The notes beneath the pieces were generated by a model. It was not told the origin of the DNA, searched no databases, and was given only the letters and a program-made list of their open reading frames with translations. Below, piece by piece: positions 1 through 9,875 of a stretch of DNA of 18,521 bases; the stretch's first letter is position 1; every line of letters begins with the position of its first letter. Source of the stretch: JBDSSS01 sp038224055 (GTDB lineage: Bacteria > Actinomycetota > Actinomycetes > Actinomycetales > Dermatophilaceae); assembly GCA_038224055.1 (NCBI GenBank), contig JBBRGO010000034.1, forward strand, positions 1 through 18,521, written 5' to 3'. Position numbers and translations under genes: made by a program.

Positions 1-795
1 GTCGGGCTGCACGACGAGACCGCCGCCCAGAGCGCCGAGCGGCTGCTCGAGACCTACGACGACCTCAAGGTGGCCGACCTCGCGGAGGTCATCCACGAGC
101 TCAACCCCAAGCGCCGGGCCGAGGTCGCGGCCGCGCTCGACGACGAGCGGCTCGCGGACGTGCTCGAGGAGCTGCCCGACGACGACCAGGTCGAGATCCT
201 CGCCGGCCTCGACAACGCCCGCGCCGCGGACGTCCTCGAGGCGATGGAGCCCGACGACGCCGCCGACCTGCTCGCCGAGCTCGCCCCGGAGCAGGCCGAG
301 CAGCTGCTCCAGCTCATGGAACCCGACGACGCCGCCCCCCTGCGCCGGCTGCTCTCCTACGACGAGAAGACGGCCGGCGGCATGATGACGACCGAGCCGG
401 TCATCCTCGCCCCGGAGGCGACCATCGCCGAGGCCCTCGCCATGGTGCGCCGCGAGGAGCTCGCCCCGGCGCTCGCCACGATGGTCTACGTCTGCCGACC
501 CCCGCTCGAGTCCCCCACCGGCCGCTACCTCGGCCTCGTCCACATCCAGCGGCTGCTCCGCGAACCGCCGCACGGTGCCGTGGGCTCGATCATCGACAAG
601 GAGATGGAGCCGGTCTCGGCGTCGGCGACCCTCGAGGTGGTCACCCGCACCCTCGCGACCTACAACCTCGTCTCGGTCCCGGTCGTCGACGACGACGGGC
701 GCCTGCTCGGAGCGGTCACCGTCGACGACGTCCTCGACCACATCCTCCCCGAGGACTGGCGTGAGGAGCGGCACGAGCTCGAGGTGAAGCCGTGA
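1..795 (+). CDS. MgtE-like intracellular N domain plus CBS pair protein (5' partial)
   Basis: The reading frame is already open at base 1, so the true start lies upstream; 264 residues are visible. Residues about 24-125 form the acidic helical repeat of the MgtE N domain, ending in TAGGMMT (124-130). Two CBS domains follow (about 127-192 and 195-250). In MgtE magnesium channels these regions are the cytosolic Mg2+ sensor and are followed by a five-helix pore. Here the protein ends 14 residues after the second CBS domain with no membrane segment, so it cannot itself be a channel. Related actinobacterial proteins often carry an additional N-terminal region, which would lie outside the window. 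The next gene, a DUF1003 membrane protein, overlaps it by 4 nt, suggesting translational coupling and a shared job. A cytosolic Mg2+ or nucleotide sensor is an inference; no transport activity should be assumed from MgtE in the name. Confidence 0.88.
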   Translation, partial: VGLHDETAAQSAERLLETYDDLKVADLAEVIHELNPKRRAEVAAALDDERLADVLEELPDDDQVEILAGLDNARAADVLEAMEPDDAADLLAELAPEQAEQLLQLMEPDDAAPLRRLLSYDEKTAGGMMTTEPVILAPEATIAEALAMVRREELAPALATMVYVCRPPLESPTGRYLGLVHIQRLLREPPHGAVGSIIDKEMEPVSASATLEVVTRTLATYNLVSVPVVDDDGRLLGAVTVDDVLDHILPEDWREERHELEVKP

Positions 796-1352
796 GCGAC
801 AACACCGAGCGCCGGGCCCGCCGGTCGGCGCGCGCCGACCGGGCCGACCGGGCGGACAAGCTCGACCAGCCCCAGGAGCAGCGCGCCAGCCTGCTCCCCC
901 GGATGACCTTCACCCAGGAGGCGTTCGGCGTCCTCTCGGAGAACTTCGCCCGCTTCATGGGGACGGCCTCCTTCCTCATCGGGATGACCCTCTTCGTCCT
1001 CGTCTGGATCGTCTGGAACGTCCTCGCCCCGGGCGACCTGCGCTTCGACGAGTTCCCGTTCATCTTCCTCACCCTGATGCTCAGCCTCCAGGCGTCGTAT
1101 GCCGCACCGCTGATCCTGCTCGCGCAGAACCGGCAGGCCGACCGCGACCGGGTCACCCTCGAGCAGGACCGGGCCCGCGACGAGCGCAACCTGGCCGACA
1201 CCGAGTTCCTCACTCGCGAGGTCGCCTCCCTGCGCATCGCCCTGCGCGAGCAGGCCACCCGCGACTTCGTCCGCTCCGAGCTGCGGGATCTGCTCGCCGA
1301 GCTCGAGGAGCGTTCCCTCATCCGCGGCGAGAACCCCGACGACGAGCGCTGA
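792..1352 (+). CDS. DUF1003 family membrane protein
   Basis: This 186-aa protein starts at a GTG that shares the GTGA overlap with the preceding stop codon, so its translation is probably coupled to the MgtE-like gene. Residues 1-35 are basic and hydrophilic. Two membrane helices lie at about 58-78 and 88-110, joined by a short loop with FDEFPF. The second helix leads into LSLQASYAAPLILLAQNRQ (98-116), the conserved DUF1003 stretch. Residues 117-176 are highly charged and likely a cytosolic coiled coil. The biochemical role of DUF1003 is not established. Pairing with an MgtE-N/CBS protein is recurrent in actinobacteria as I recall, which suggests a two-part membrane module. The family call is firm; the function is open. 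Confidence 0.88.
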   Translation: MSDNTERRARRSARADRADRADKLDQPQEQRASLLPRMTFTQEAFGVLSENFARFMGTASFLIGMTLFVLVWIVWNVLAPGDLRFDEFPFIFLTLMLSLQASYAAPLILLAQNRQADRDRVTLEQDRARDERNLADTEFLTREVASLRIALREQATRDFVRSELRDLLAELEERSLIRGENPDDER

Positions 1353-1429
1353 CCCGCGAGGGTTGCGCGAACGACGGGGGTGCACGGGGGCGCAGGCCGC
1401 CCGCGGCCGGGAGCTCCCGTGGGTCGGCA

Positions 1430-1442
1430 TACGATGGAGGAC
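1430..1442 (+). promoter_or_regulatory. Leaderless promoter of mrp (TACGAT, 7 nt, ATG)
   Basis: A TANNNT hexamer (TACGAT, 1430-1435) is followed by exactly 7 nt and the ATG at 1443. This puts transcription start at or next to the start codon. The GGAGG at 1436-1440 is only 2 nt from that ATG, too close for a normal ribosome binding site. No convincing -35 box is visible. Confidence 0.6.
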
Positions 1443-2585
1443 ATGTCTGCCCCCGCACTGCCCAGCCGTGACGACATGCTCACGGCCCTGTCGAAGGTCA
1501 ACGACCCCGAGATCCGCAAGCCGATCACCGAGCTCGGCATGGTGAAGTCGGTCGAGATCGACGAGGCCGGGTCCGTCGCCCTCGCGATCTTCCTCACGGT
1601 GTCGGGGTGCCCGATGAAGGAGACCCTGACGAAGGACTCCTCCGGTGCGCTGCTCGCCCTGCCCGGGGTGACCCGGGTCGAGGTCACCCTCGACGTGATG
1701 AGCGACGAGCAGCGGGCCGAGCTGCGCGCGCACCTGCGCGGCGGTGCCCCCGAGAAGGAGATCCCCTTCGCCAAGCCGAGCTCGCTGACGCGGGTGTACG
1801 CGATCGCCTCCGGCAAGGGTGGGGTGGGCAAGTCGTCCGTGACGGTCAACCTCGCCGCCTCGATGGCCGAGCAGGGGCTGCGGGTCGGGGTCGTCGACGC
1901 GGACGTCTACGGCTTCTCGGTCCCCCGCATGCTCGGCGTCGAGCAGCGCCCGACGCAGGTCGACGACATGATCCTGCCGCCCATCGCGCACGAGGTGAAG
2001 GTCATCTCCATCGGCATGTTCGTCCCCGGCAACCAGCCGGTCGTGTGGCGGGGACCGATGCTGCACCGGGCCCTCCAGCAGTTCCTCGGCGACGTCTTCT
2101 GGGGCGATCTCGACGTGCTGCTGCTCGACCTGCCGCCGGGCACCGGCGACATCGCGATCTCGGTGGCCCAGCTCATCCCGACGGCGGAGATCCTCGTGGT
2201 GACCACGCCGCAGCAGGCCGCCGCCGAGGTCGCCGAGCGGGCCGGCTCGATCGCCCTGCAGACCCACCAGCGGATCGCCGGTGTCATCGAGAACATGTCG
2301 TGGCTCGAGCTGCCCGACGGCACCCGTCAGGAGATCTTCGGCTCCGGCGGCGGGCAGGCCGTCGCGGACTCACTGAGCCGCAGCATCGGGGCGCCGGTCG
2401 CGCTCCTCGGGCAGATCCCGCTCGACACCCGGCTGCGTGAGGGCGGCGACTCGGGCATGCCGGTCGTCCTCGGCGCGCCTGACACCCCCGCCGCCGTGGC
2501 CCTGCGCGGCATCGCGCGCGGTATCTCCTCGCGGGCCCGTGGCCTTGCGGGTCGCTCGCTCGGCCTGACGCCCGCCGGTCGCTGA
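1443..2585 (+). CDS. mrp: Mrp/ApbC-type P-loop NTPase with MIP18 domain
   Basis: A 380-aa protein of the Mrp/NBP35 family, usually described as iron-sulfur cluster carriers. Residues about 12-95 form a MIP18/DUF59 domain with the conserved SGCP (Cys56). The P-loop domain begins with the deviant Walker A GKGGVGKS (124-131), followed by VVDADVYG and LLLDLPPGTGD. After ENMS (283-286) most family members carry a CxxC that bridges a dimer through a 4Fe-4S cluster; here the segment reads WLELPDGTRQEIFG and has no cysteine. Cys56 is the only cysteine in the protein. I chose ATG 1443 over ATG 1434 or upstream starts because the promoter hexamer overlaps 1434. The gene stands alone and ends in a hairpin convergent with the ABC operon. 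The family call is firm; Fe-S carrier function is uncertain. Confidence 0.93.
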   Translation: MSAPALPSRDDMLTALSKVNDPEIRKPITELGMVKSVEIDEAGSVALAIFLTVSGCPMKETLTKDSSGALLALPGVTRVEVTLDVMSDEQRAELRAHLRGGAPEKEIPFAKPSSLTRVYAIASGKGGVGKSSVTVNLAASMAEQGLRVGVVDADVYGFSVPRMLGVEQRPTQVDDMILPPIAHEVKVISIGMFVPGNQPVVWRGPMLHRALQQFLGDVFWGDLDVLLLDLPPGTGDIAISVAQLIPTAEILVVTTPQQAAAEVAERAGSIALQTHQRIAGVIENMSWLELPDGTRQEIFGSGGGQAVADSLSRSIGAPVALLGQIPLDTRLREGGDSGMPVVLGAPDTPAAVALRGIARGISSRARGLAGRSLGLTPAGR

Positions 2586-2607
2586 GCGGGCTCGGCTGAG
2601 CCCGCTC
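2584..2607 (+). terminator. Hairpin ending mrp transcripts
   Basis: A perfect 10-bp stem (GAGCGGGCTC / GAGCCCGCTC) with a 4-nt loop (GGCT). The left arm includes the last two bases of the mrp stop codon. No U tract follows, which is common in actinobacteria. Its right arm can instead pair with a further copy of the left arm at 2625-2634. Confidence 0.65.
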
Positions 2608-2632
2608 CCGTGAGCCGATGCGCTGAGCGGGC

Positions 2633-2636
<4 letters not shown>
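2596..2636 (-). terminator. Alternative hairpin ending the ABC exporter operon
   Basis: Read on the minus strand, the arm at 2625-2636 pairs with 2596-2607 through a 12-bp stem (CTGAGCCCGCTC / GAGCGGGCTCAG) with a 17-nt loop. It overlaps the stop codon of the downstream ABC subunit (2633-2635). It shares its 2598-2607 arm with the mrp hairpin, so the two structures exclude each other. Confidence 0.5.
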
Positions 2637-4455
<1,819 letters not shown>

Positions 4456-4459
<4 letters not shown>

Positions 4460-6273
4460 GCCCACGCTCCTTCCGAAGGCGTCGACCCGGACGGCACCGG
4501 CGTCTCCCGGGACCTGTCCCCCACGTCGTCGGCGGCGAGCAGCTCGCGGTAGGACGGGACGTGGTCGAGCAGCTCGCGGTGGGTCCCGACGTGGGTGATC
4601 GTGCCGTGCTCGAGCAGGGCCACCCGGTCGGCGAGCATGACGGTTGAGGCGCGGTGGGCGACGATGAGGCCCGTCGTCGCCGACAACACCCGGGACAGGG
4701 CCTCCTCCACGAGCCGCTCGGTGTGGACGTCGAGGGCGGAGAGGGTGTCGTCGAGGACGAGCACCCGGGGCCGGGCCAGCACGGCCCGCGCGAGCGCGAG
4801 CCGCTGGCGCTGCCCGCCGGACAGAGACAGCCCCTGCTCGCCGATTCGGGTGTCGAGCCCCCACGGCAGGTCGTGCACGAACCCGGCCTGCGCGATCTCC
4901 AGGGCTTCGAGGACGTCCTGCTCTGAGGCGTCGGCCCGGCCGAGGGTCACGTTCTCCCGGGCGCTCATCGAGAAGAGGGTGGGCTCCTCGAACGCGGTGG
5001 CGACGAGGGAGCGCAGCTCGGTGAGCGCGAGGTCTCGGACGTCGACGCCGTCGATGGTGACCCGGCCACTCGTCACGTCGTGGAGCCGGGGCACGAGGGC
5101 CGTGAGCGCGGTCTTGCCGGCGCCGGTCGCCCCGACGAGGGCGACCGTCTCTCCGGGCGGCAGGTCGAGGTTGACGTCCCGCAGGACGAGCCGGTCGGGG
5201 GCGTCGGGGAAGGCGAAGTCAACGTGCTCGAACCGGAGGTGCCCGCGGGGCGCCGCCACGTGGCCGGTGCCGGCGACGATGTCGGGCTCGGTGTCGAAGA
5301 TCTCGAGGACTCGCGCCGCCGCCGTCATCGCCTCCTGGGACATCGCGAGGATGACGCCGAGCGAGGAGACGGGCCAGACGAGCGAGAGCATCAACGTGAT
5401 GAACGCGACGAGCTCGCCGGGGGTGAGGTTGCCGCGGCCGACGCCGATGGCGCCGAGGAGCAGCACGACGACGACGGCGAGGTTGGGGATCACCTCGAGG
5501 AAGGTCCAGAACTTCGCGGACAGCCGGACCTTGTCCATGCTCGTCGCCCGCAGCTCGCGGGAGGCCTGATCGTAGTGGGAGGTCATGTGGCTGCTGCGGC
5601 CGAAGGACTTGATCACCCGAATGCCGACGGCACCCTCCTCCGCGAGCGTGGCGAGGTCGCCCTGCTCGTCCTGGACCCGACGGGAGACGACGACATAGGC
5701 CTTCTCGAAGCGCATCGAGAGCCAGATGATCGGCACCGACACGGCCGCGACGATGAGACCGAGCGGCCAGTACATCGTCAGCAGGACCACGGTGACCGCG
5801 GCGAGCTGGAGGATGTTGATGATGAGGAAGAGCAGGCCGAAGCCGCTGAAGCGTCGGATCGCCGAGAGGTCGGTCGTCGCCCGCGAGAGCAGCTGCCCCG
5901 ACTGCCAGCGACTGTGGAAGCTCATCGGCAGCGCCTGGAGCCGCTCGTAGAGGTCGTGACGCAGCGCGGTCTCGACCCCGAGCACGGCGTTGGACTGGAC
6001 CCAGCGCCGGATGAAGATGAGCACCGCCTCGAGGGTCCCGAGGCCGATGGCGAGCAGCCCGAGCGGCAGCACCGGCGCGAGCTCGTGCCGGGTGATCGGA
6101 CCATCGATGAGGGCCCGCGTCACGAGCGGGATCGCGATGGACAGCGCGACCCCTCCGAGTGAGGCGAGGAGCATCGCGAGCAGCGACCACCGATGCGGCT
6201 TCAGGTAGCCGCGGAGCCGCCAGAGCGAGTGGACGCTGGCGGACGAGCGGTCGGCGGCGGGGACGGTGGGCAT
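4456..6273 (-). CDS. ABC exporter half-transporter, degenerate-site subunit (MdlA/BmrC-like)
   Basis: This 605-aa subunit has an exporter membrane domain (about 25-310) followed by an ATPase domain (about 345-580). It has Walker A GATGAGKTA (381-389), an intact LSGGQ (484-488) and His540. The residue after the Walker B Asp508 is Asp509, not the catalytic Glu. The Q-loop position is Glu429 (AFEEPTLFS) where Gln is expected. Glu-to-Asp is typical of the degenerate ATP site of heterodimeric exporters of the MdlA/BmrC type. That site is completed by the partner's deviant LSAGQ, while this subunit's normal LSGGQ completes the partner's active site. The gene overlaps its partner by 4 nt and begins 55 nt after tatB, so it may be read from the sigE-tatB block as well as from its own weak promoter. 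Confidence 0.93.
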
Positions 6274-6288
6274 CGTTGAGCGACGATA
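6274..6288 (-). promoter_or_regulatory. Possible promoter for the ABC exporter operon
   Basis: On the minus strand TATCGT (6288-6283) lies 9 nt before the ATG at 6273, and no ribosome binding site is visible, suggesting a leaderless or nearly leaderless transcript. No -35 box at proper spacing was seen. Confidence 0.4.
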
Positions 6289-6328
6289 ATCGGTGCCGCT
6301 GACAACGGACGCACCGGCCCCTGCGCCG

Positions 6329-6715
6329 TCAGGTCGCCTCGGTGTCCCACGGGGTGGGCAGCGCGGGGTCGTACCCGGGGGGCGTGCTCACCGGCTTGTC
6401 GGCGAAGGCCCCGGTCGCCCCGGCGGCAGCAGCGGCCGCCACGGGCGCGGCGGCGTCGTCGTCCGGGGCGTTGAGCGCATCGCGGACGATCTTGCGCGGG
6501 TCGTACTGGCGCGGGTCGTAGGCGCGCCAGTCGACGTCGGAGAAGTCGGGGCCCATCTCGTCCTTGAGCTGTTCCCTGGCCCGGTCGGCCATCGTCCGCG
6601 CCTGCCGCACCAGGCGGCCCAGCTTGGCGGCATACGTGGGCAGTCGTTCGGGGCCGAGGACGAGGACGGCGAGCAGGCCGAGCAGGAGCAGCTCCCACCC
6701 GTTGATGTCGAACAC
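6329..6715 (-). CDS. tatB: Sec-independent protein translocase subunit TatB
   Basis: A 128-aa TatB. Residues 1-4 are followed by a membrane helix (about 5-21), the hinge GPERLP (21-26) and an amphipathic charged helix (about 27-55), the standard TatA/B layout. The order GWELLLLGLLAVLVLGPERLP and the location next to htrA favour TatB over TatA. It would work with TatC, encoded elsewhere, to recognise twin-arginine signal peptides of folded exported proteins. The tail (56-128) is acidic, then Ala- and Pro-rich, and probably disordered; it includes two nearby YDPR motifs. The start is GTG 6715, preceded by GAGG 4 nt upstream. It lies 62 nt after htrA, in the order sigE-rseA-htrA-tatB that I recall from mycobacteria. 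Confidence 0.93.
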   Translation of the reverse strand: MFDINGWELLLLGLLAVLVLGPERLPTYAAKLGRLVRQARTMADRAREQLKDEMGPDFSDVDWRAYDPRQYDPRKIVRDALNAPDDDAAAPVAAAAAAGATGAFADKPVSTPPGYDPALPTPWDTEAT

Positions 6716-6753
6716 TGTTCCTCGCTTCCACTGGCCCCGGCTGGGACATCATA
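6716..6753 (-). promoter_or_regulatory. Possible internal promoter and RBS of tatB
   Basis: In the 62-nt gap after htrA, minus-strand TATGAT (6753-6748) resembles a strong -10 element. GAGGA lies just before the GTG start at 6715. This would give tatB a short leader of about 26 nt, independent of the stress operon. Confidence 0.4.
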
Positions 6754-6777
6754 CGGACGGCGGCTGGACTTCCCCGA

Positions 6778-8436
6778 TCAGCCCTTGGGGTCTGCCTCGA
6801 GCCGCATCCTGAGGTCCACCTTCGCCCCGTCCCGGTCGACGGTGAGCGTGACCGTGTCCCCCACGGCCCGGGCCCGGATCGAGACGATGAGCTGGTCGGG
6901 CGTCCGCACCCGCCTGCCCTCGAAGCCGACGATGACATCACCGGACCGCACGCCGGCACGGGCAGCCGGACCGCCCGAGGTCACCGCGTCGGCCCCGGTG
7001 GAGACCTGGGCGCCCTCGCCCGAGTAGGTGCGGTCGAGCAGCACCCCGATGACGGGGTGGGTGGCCTTGCCCGTGGCGATGAGCTGGTCGGCGGTGCGCC
7101 GGGCCTGGTCGCTGGGGATGGCGAAGCCGAGGCCGATGTTGCCGCCCGTGCTGCTCGTCGTCCCCGGCACCCGCGCGATCGCGGAGTTGACGCCGATCAC
7201 CTTGCCGCCCATGTCGAGCAGTGGTCCCCCGGAGTTGCCGGGGTTGATGGCGGCATCGGTCTGGATGGCGTTCATGTATGAGGCCTCGTTGCCGGCCCCC
7301 GGCGTCACGGGGCGGTTCAGGGCGCTGACGATCCCGGTCGTCACCGTCTGCTCCAGCCCGAGCGGGGCGCCCACGGCGATCACCTGGTCGCCGACGACGA
7401 CGGCGTCGGACGGGCCGAGCGTGAGCGGTGTGAGGTCCGTCCGGTCCAGCCTGAGGACGGCGAGGTCGTAGCTGACGTCACGACCGACGATGGTCGCCAT
7501 CTCGCTGTCCCCGTTGCTGAGGACGACCTCGATCTCGCCGCCGTCGGCAGCGTTGCCGACGACGTGGTTGTTGGTGAGGATGTGGCCCTTCGCGTCGATG
7601 ACGAACCCCGACCCGGTGTCGGATCCCGCGTCGGCACTGACCTTGATCGTCACGACGCTGGGCAGTGCGGTGGCCGCGATGTTCGCGACCGAACCCGCCG
7701 GACGGTCCGTCGCCCCTGCGCCGGGCTGGGGCAGGGTCGAGCCCCCGAGGTGGATCCGGTCGGTGAGCAGCTGGCTGCCGACGCCGCCCACGAGGCCGCT
7801 CAGCAGGCAGAGACCGACGACGAGTCCCACGAGTCCGCCGCGCGAGCGACCCCGGACCGCTGCGGGCGCGGGCGCACCGGGCGCCTCGGTCCCGTCGACC
7901 TCCCCGGGGTGGGGCGGCGCCGTCGGTGGCCCGGCGGGGTCGACCGGCGGGCGGCCCCAGTAGCCCGGGTATGCCGTCCCGACGCCATCGCGCGACTCGC
8001 CGGCCGGCGTGACAGGTGCGTGTCCGGGTCCCTCGACCGCGGACATGACGGAACCCGGGACGGGGCCGGTGACGGCCGGGTCCGCGGGGGGTTGGTAACG
8101 GGCGCGGTGCCGCTCCTCGGCGATCGCGTCGGCCCGGTCGCTCCCCCACGGCGCGTCCGCGCGGGCCGGGACCCCGGCCCCGTCCGTCGGGTGTTCGTCG
8201 GCGAAGAGGTCGAACCAGGCGGGCTCGTGCTGCGTAGCCGGCTCGTCGCCGCCGGTGGCCCCCCCCACGGGTGGCCCGTCGGAGGGTCCCTGGGGGATGG
8301 CCTGGGTGGAGGTGAGCTCGATGATGCCGGTGTGCTCGGCGGTCGGGGACGACGCGTCCGCGCCCTCCGGACCGCCGACAGGGGGCTGCGCTGCGGCGGC
8401 CCGCGTCCCCTCGGGCGTCGTCGACTCCTCGCTCAT
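6778..8436 (-). CDS. htrA: HtrA/DegP-like membrane-anchored serine protease with PDZ domain
   Basis: A 552-aa protease. Residues 1-198 are a Pro/Gly-rich, probably disordered cytoplasmic region. One membrane helix lies at about 200-222, placing the rest outside the membrane. The trypsin-like domain (about 248-455) shows His291 (TNNHVV), Asp324 (SYDLAVL) and Ser402 (GNSGGPL). A PDZ domain spans about 460-548. It should degrade or refold misfolded exported proteins, as expected for the effector of a SigE envelope-stress operon. ATG 8436 is chosen because it makes an ATGA overlap with the rseA stop; an in-frame start at 8523 lies inside rseA. The cytoplasmic extension is long for an HtrA, though such extensions occur in actinobacteria. 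Confidence 0.94.
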   Translation of the reverse strand: MSEESTTPEGTRAAAAQPPVGGPEGADASSPTAEHTGIIELTSTQAIPQGPSDGPPVGGATGGDEPATQHEPAWFDLFADEHPTDGAGVPARADAPWGSDRADAIAEERHRARYQPPADPAVTGPVPGSVMSAVEGPGHAPVTPAGESRDGVGTAYPGYWGRPPVDPAGPPTAPPHPGEVDGTEAPGAPAPAAVRGRSRGGLVGLVVGLCLLSGLVGGVGSQLLTDRIHLGGSTLPQPGAGATDRPAGSVANIAATALPSVVTIKVSADAGSDTGSGFVIDAKGHILTNNHVVGNAADGGEIEVVLSNGDSEMATIVGRDVSYDLAVLRLDRTDLTPLTLGPSDAVVVGDQVIAVGAPLGLEQTVTTGIVSALNRPVTPGAGNEASYMNAIQTDAAINPGNSGGPLLDMGGKVIGVNSAIARVPGTTSSTGGNIGLGFAIPSDQARRTADQLIATGKATHPVIGVLLDRTYSGEGAQVSTGADAVTSGGPAARAGVRSGDVIVGFEGRRVRTPDQLIVSIRARAVGDTVTLTVDRDGAKVDLRMRLEADPKG

Positions 8437-9194
8437 GGTCCCGATTGTGCCGAACCGACCACGGGGACACGAACCGAGGACGTCGGCGCGAGACGAGACG
8501 AGACGTTTGCCGTGACGAGCCACGGGCGGCCGGACACCATCGAGACGACCGAGTCGACGACGCCGGGATCGGCATCGACGACGCCGGCCGGCCTGAGCCG
8601 GGCCGTGCTGAACCCGACGGACCCCGTGGCGGACCCGGTGGCGCCGAGGGAGCGCACCGAGGTCACCGAGGTGACCGAGCTCAACGAGGTCACCGAGGCG
8701 AGCCCGGCGCTACCGAACGAGGCGACCCCGGCGGGCACCCGCGCCGAGACCGGACGGCCCGCAGTGGGCAACGGAGTGACCGCGAGGCCCCAGGCCGCCG
8801 CCACGGACGCGCCGGCGGCGATCGAGGCGAGGACCGCGGCCCGCATCGGCGAGCGGTGCAGCGGCGGGGACGAGGGGCGCACGGTGGGGACGGGGTCGCG
8901 GAAGGACGCTGACGGCATACGCAGGCCCGACGGCGGCCGTGGGACGGGGGGCGCGGAGGGGACACCCGGTGTCGCCGGACCCGAGGGGGCCGCGCCGAGG
9001 CCCATGAGCGAGGACATCAGGCTCGTCGGGATGCCGGTGTCGGCGCGCAGCGAGGCGACGATGCGCCGCTCCTGGTCGGCCGCGGCGCGACACATGGCGC
9101 AGCAGACGACGTGGCGGTCGTAGAGGTGCAGCAGCGCCGGGGACAGGCCCCGGTCGACGTAGGCCCGCACGTTGCCGCGCAGGTGTGGCGTCAC
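8433..9194 (-). CDS. rseA: Zinc-finger anti-sigma factor of SigE (RseA-like)
   Basis: A 253-aa predicted anti-sigma factor. The N-terminal zinc anti-sigma (ZAS) motif is His28-x3-Cys32-x2-Cys35, with an extra Cys31. A Pro-rich linker (about 68-115) leads to one membrane helix at about 118-139. The remaining 110 or so residues are extracytoplasmic and low in complexity, including a Ser/Val/Thr repeat around 166-183. It should hold SigE inactive at the membrane and release it under envelope or redox stress. GTG 9194 is chosen because AGGGGTG lies 8 nt upstream and the gap to the sigE stop is 19 nt; the open frame continues upstream into sigE. It overlaps htrA by 4 nt. Pairing with SigE is inferred from position and the ZAS motif. 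Confidence 0.9.
   Translation of the reverse strand: MTPHLRGNVRAYVDRGLSPALLHLYDRHVVCCAMCRAAADQERRIVASLRADTGIPTSLMSSLMGLGAAPSGPATPGVPSAPPVPRPPSGLRMPSASFRDPVPTVRPSSPPLHRSPMRAAVLASIAAGASVAAAWGLAVTPLPTAGRPVSARVPAGVASFGSAGLASVTSLSSVTSVTSVRSLGATGSATGSVGFSTARLRPAGVVDADPGVVDSVVSMVSGRPWLVTANVSSRLAPTSSVRVPVVGSAQSGP
8437..8449 (-). promoter_or_regulatory. Weak candidate leaderless promoter of htrA
   Basis: CACAAT on the minus strand (8449-8444) lies exactly 7 nt before ATG 8436, matching the spacing of the six stronger leaderless promoters in the window. It lacks the first T of TANNNT, and translational coupling to rseA is an equally good explanation for expression. Confidence 0.3.
8656..8700. repeat. 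Five 9-bp tandem repeats inside rseA
   Basis: Five consecutive units near ACCGAGGTC (ACCGAGGTC, ACCGAGGTG, ACCGAGCTC, AACGAGGTC, ACCGAGGCG on the plus strand). They encode a Ser/Val/Thr/Leu triplet repeat in the extracytoplasmic tail of the anti-sigma factor. Confidence 0.8.
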
Positions 9195-9213
9195 GGCTGC
9201 ATCACCCCTGCCC

Positions 9214-9837
9214 TCACTGCGTGCCCGCCGCCACGCGACGACCGGGGAGGCGCAGACCGCTGCGGGCAGCAAGACCCTCGGGCCTGGCTACAGCCTCCGG
9301 GGCGCGGTGGGCCAGGGCGGCGCGCAGCTGGGCCCGGCCACGGTGGATGCGGGACCGCACCGTGCCGAGCTTGACGCCCAGCGTCGTGCTGATCTCCTCG
9401 TAGGAGAGCCCCTCGATGTCGCAGAGGACGACGGCCGCGCGGAACTCCGGCGCGAGCGCGTCGAGGGCGAGCTGCACGTCGTCGTCGAACCGGGCGTCGT
9501 GGTAGGTCTGCTCCGGGCCCTTCTCCCGGCTCGCGAGCCGACCGGCCGCGTCGTCGGGGAGGGCGTCGAAGCGGATCCGCTGCTTGCGGCGCATCTTGTC
9601 GAGGAAGACGTTCGTGGTGATCCGGTGCAGCCAGCCCTCGAAGGTCCCGGGCTGGTAGGAGTGCAGGGAGCGGAAGACGCGCACGAAGACGTCGTGCGTG
9701 AGGTCCTCGGCGTCGTGCGGGTTGCCCGTGAGGCGGTAGGCCAGGCGGTAGACGCGAGCAGAGTGCTGCTCGACGATCTCCTCCCACGTCGGGGGAGTCC
9801 ACGTCGCGTCGGTGTCACTCGTCACTGGGGTGGTCAC
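9214..9837 (-). CDS. sigE: ECF RNA polymerase sigma factor SigE
   Basis: A 207-aa ECF sigma factor. Region 2 (about 18-88) contains NPHDAEDLTHDVFVRVF and HRITTNVFLDKMRRK, which bind core polymerase and the -10 element. Region 4 (about 119-175) ends in the helix-turn-helix YEEISTTLGVKLGTVRSRIH and binds the -35 element. The 30-residue C-terminal tail is basic. Assignment as SigE rests on the sigE-rseA-htrA-tatB order. The start is GTG 9837, with GAGG 5 nt upstream. A second in-frame GTG at 9825 is possible. A GGGAAC-N17-CGTT element 39-65 nt upstream of the start suggests SigE transcribes its own operon. Confidence 0.94.
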   Translation of the reverse strand: MTTPVTSDTDATWTPPTWEEIVEQHSARVYRLAYRLTGNPHDAEDLTHDVFVRVFRSLHSYQPGTFEGWLHRITTNVFLDKMRRKQRIRFDALPDDAAGRLASREKGPEQTYHDARFDDDVQLALDALAPEFRAAVVLCDIEGLSYEEISTTLGVKLGTVRSRIHRGRAQLRAALAHRAPEAVARPEGLAARSGLRLPGRRVAAGTQ

Positions 9838-9875
9838 GCAGACCTCGGCCTTTCCTTGGGGCGCTCGTCTGGGTC

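Noticed and set aside
1436..1440. GGAGG as ribosome binding site of mrp
   Set aside because: Only 2 nt separate it from ATG 1443; the promoter hexamer TACGAT at 1430 makes a leaderless start more likely.
660..2267. Long minus-strand open frame opposite DUF1003 and mrp
   Set aside because: It is antisense to two well-supported genes, has Gly/Arg/Asp-rich shadow composition and no recognisable domain; long antisense frames are common at this GC content.
6300..6305. TTGTCA as -35 box of the ABC operon (minus strand)
   Set aside because: The spacer to TATCGT is only 11 nt, far below the usual 16-19.
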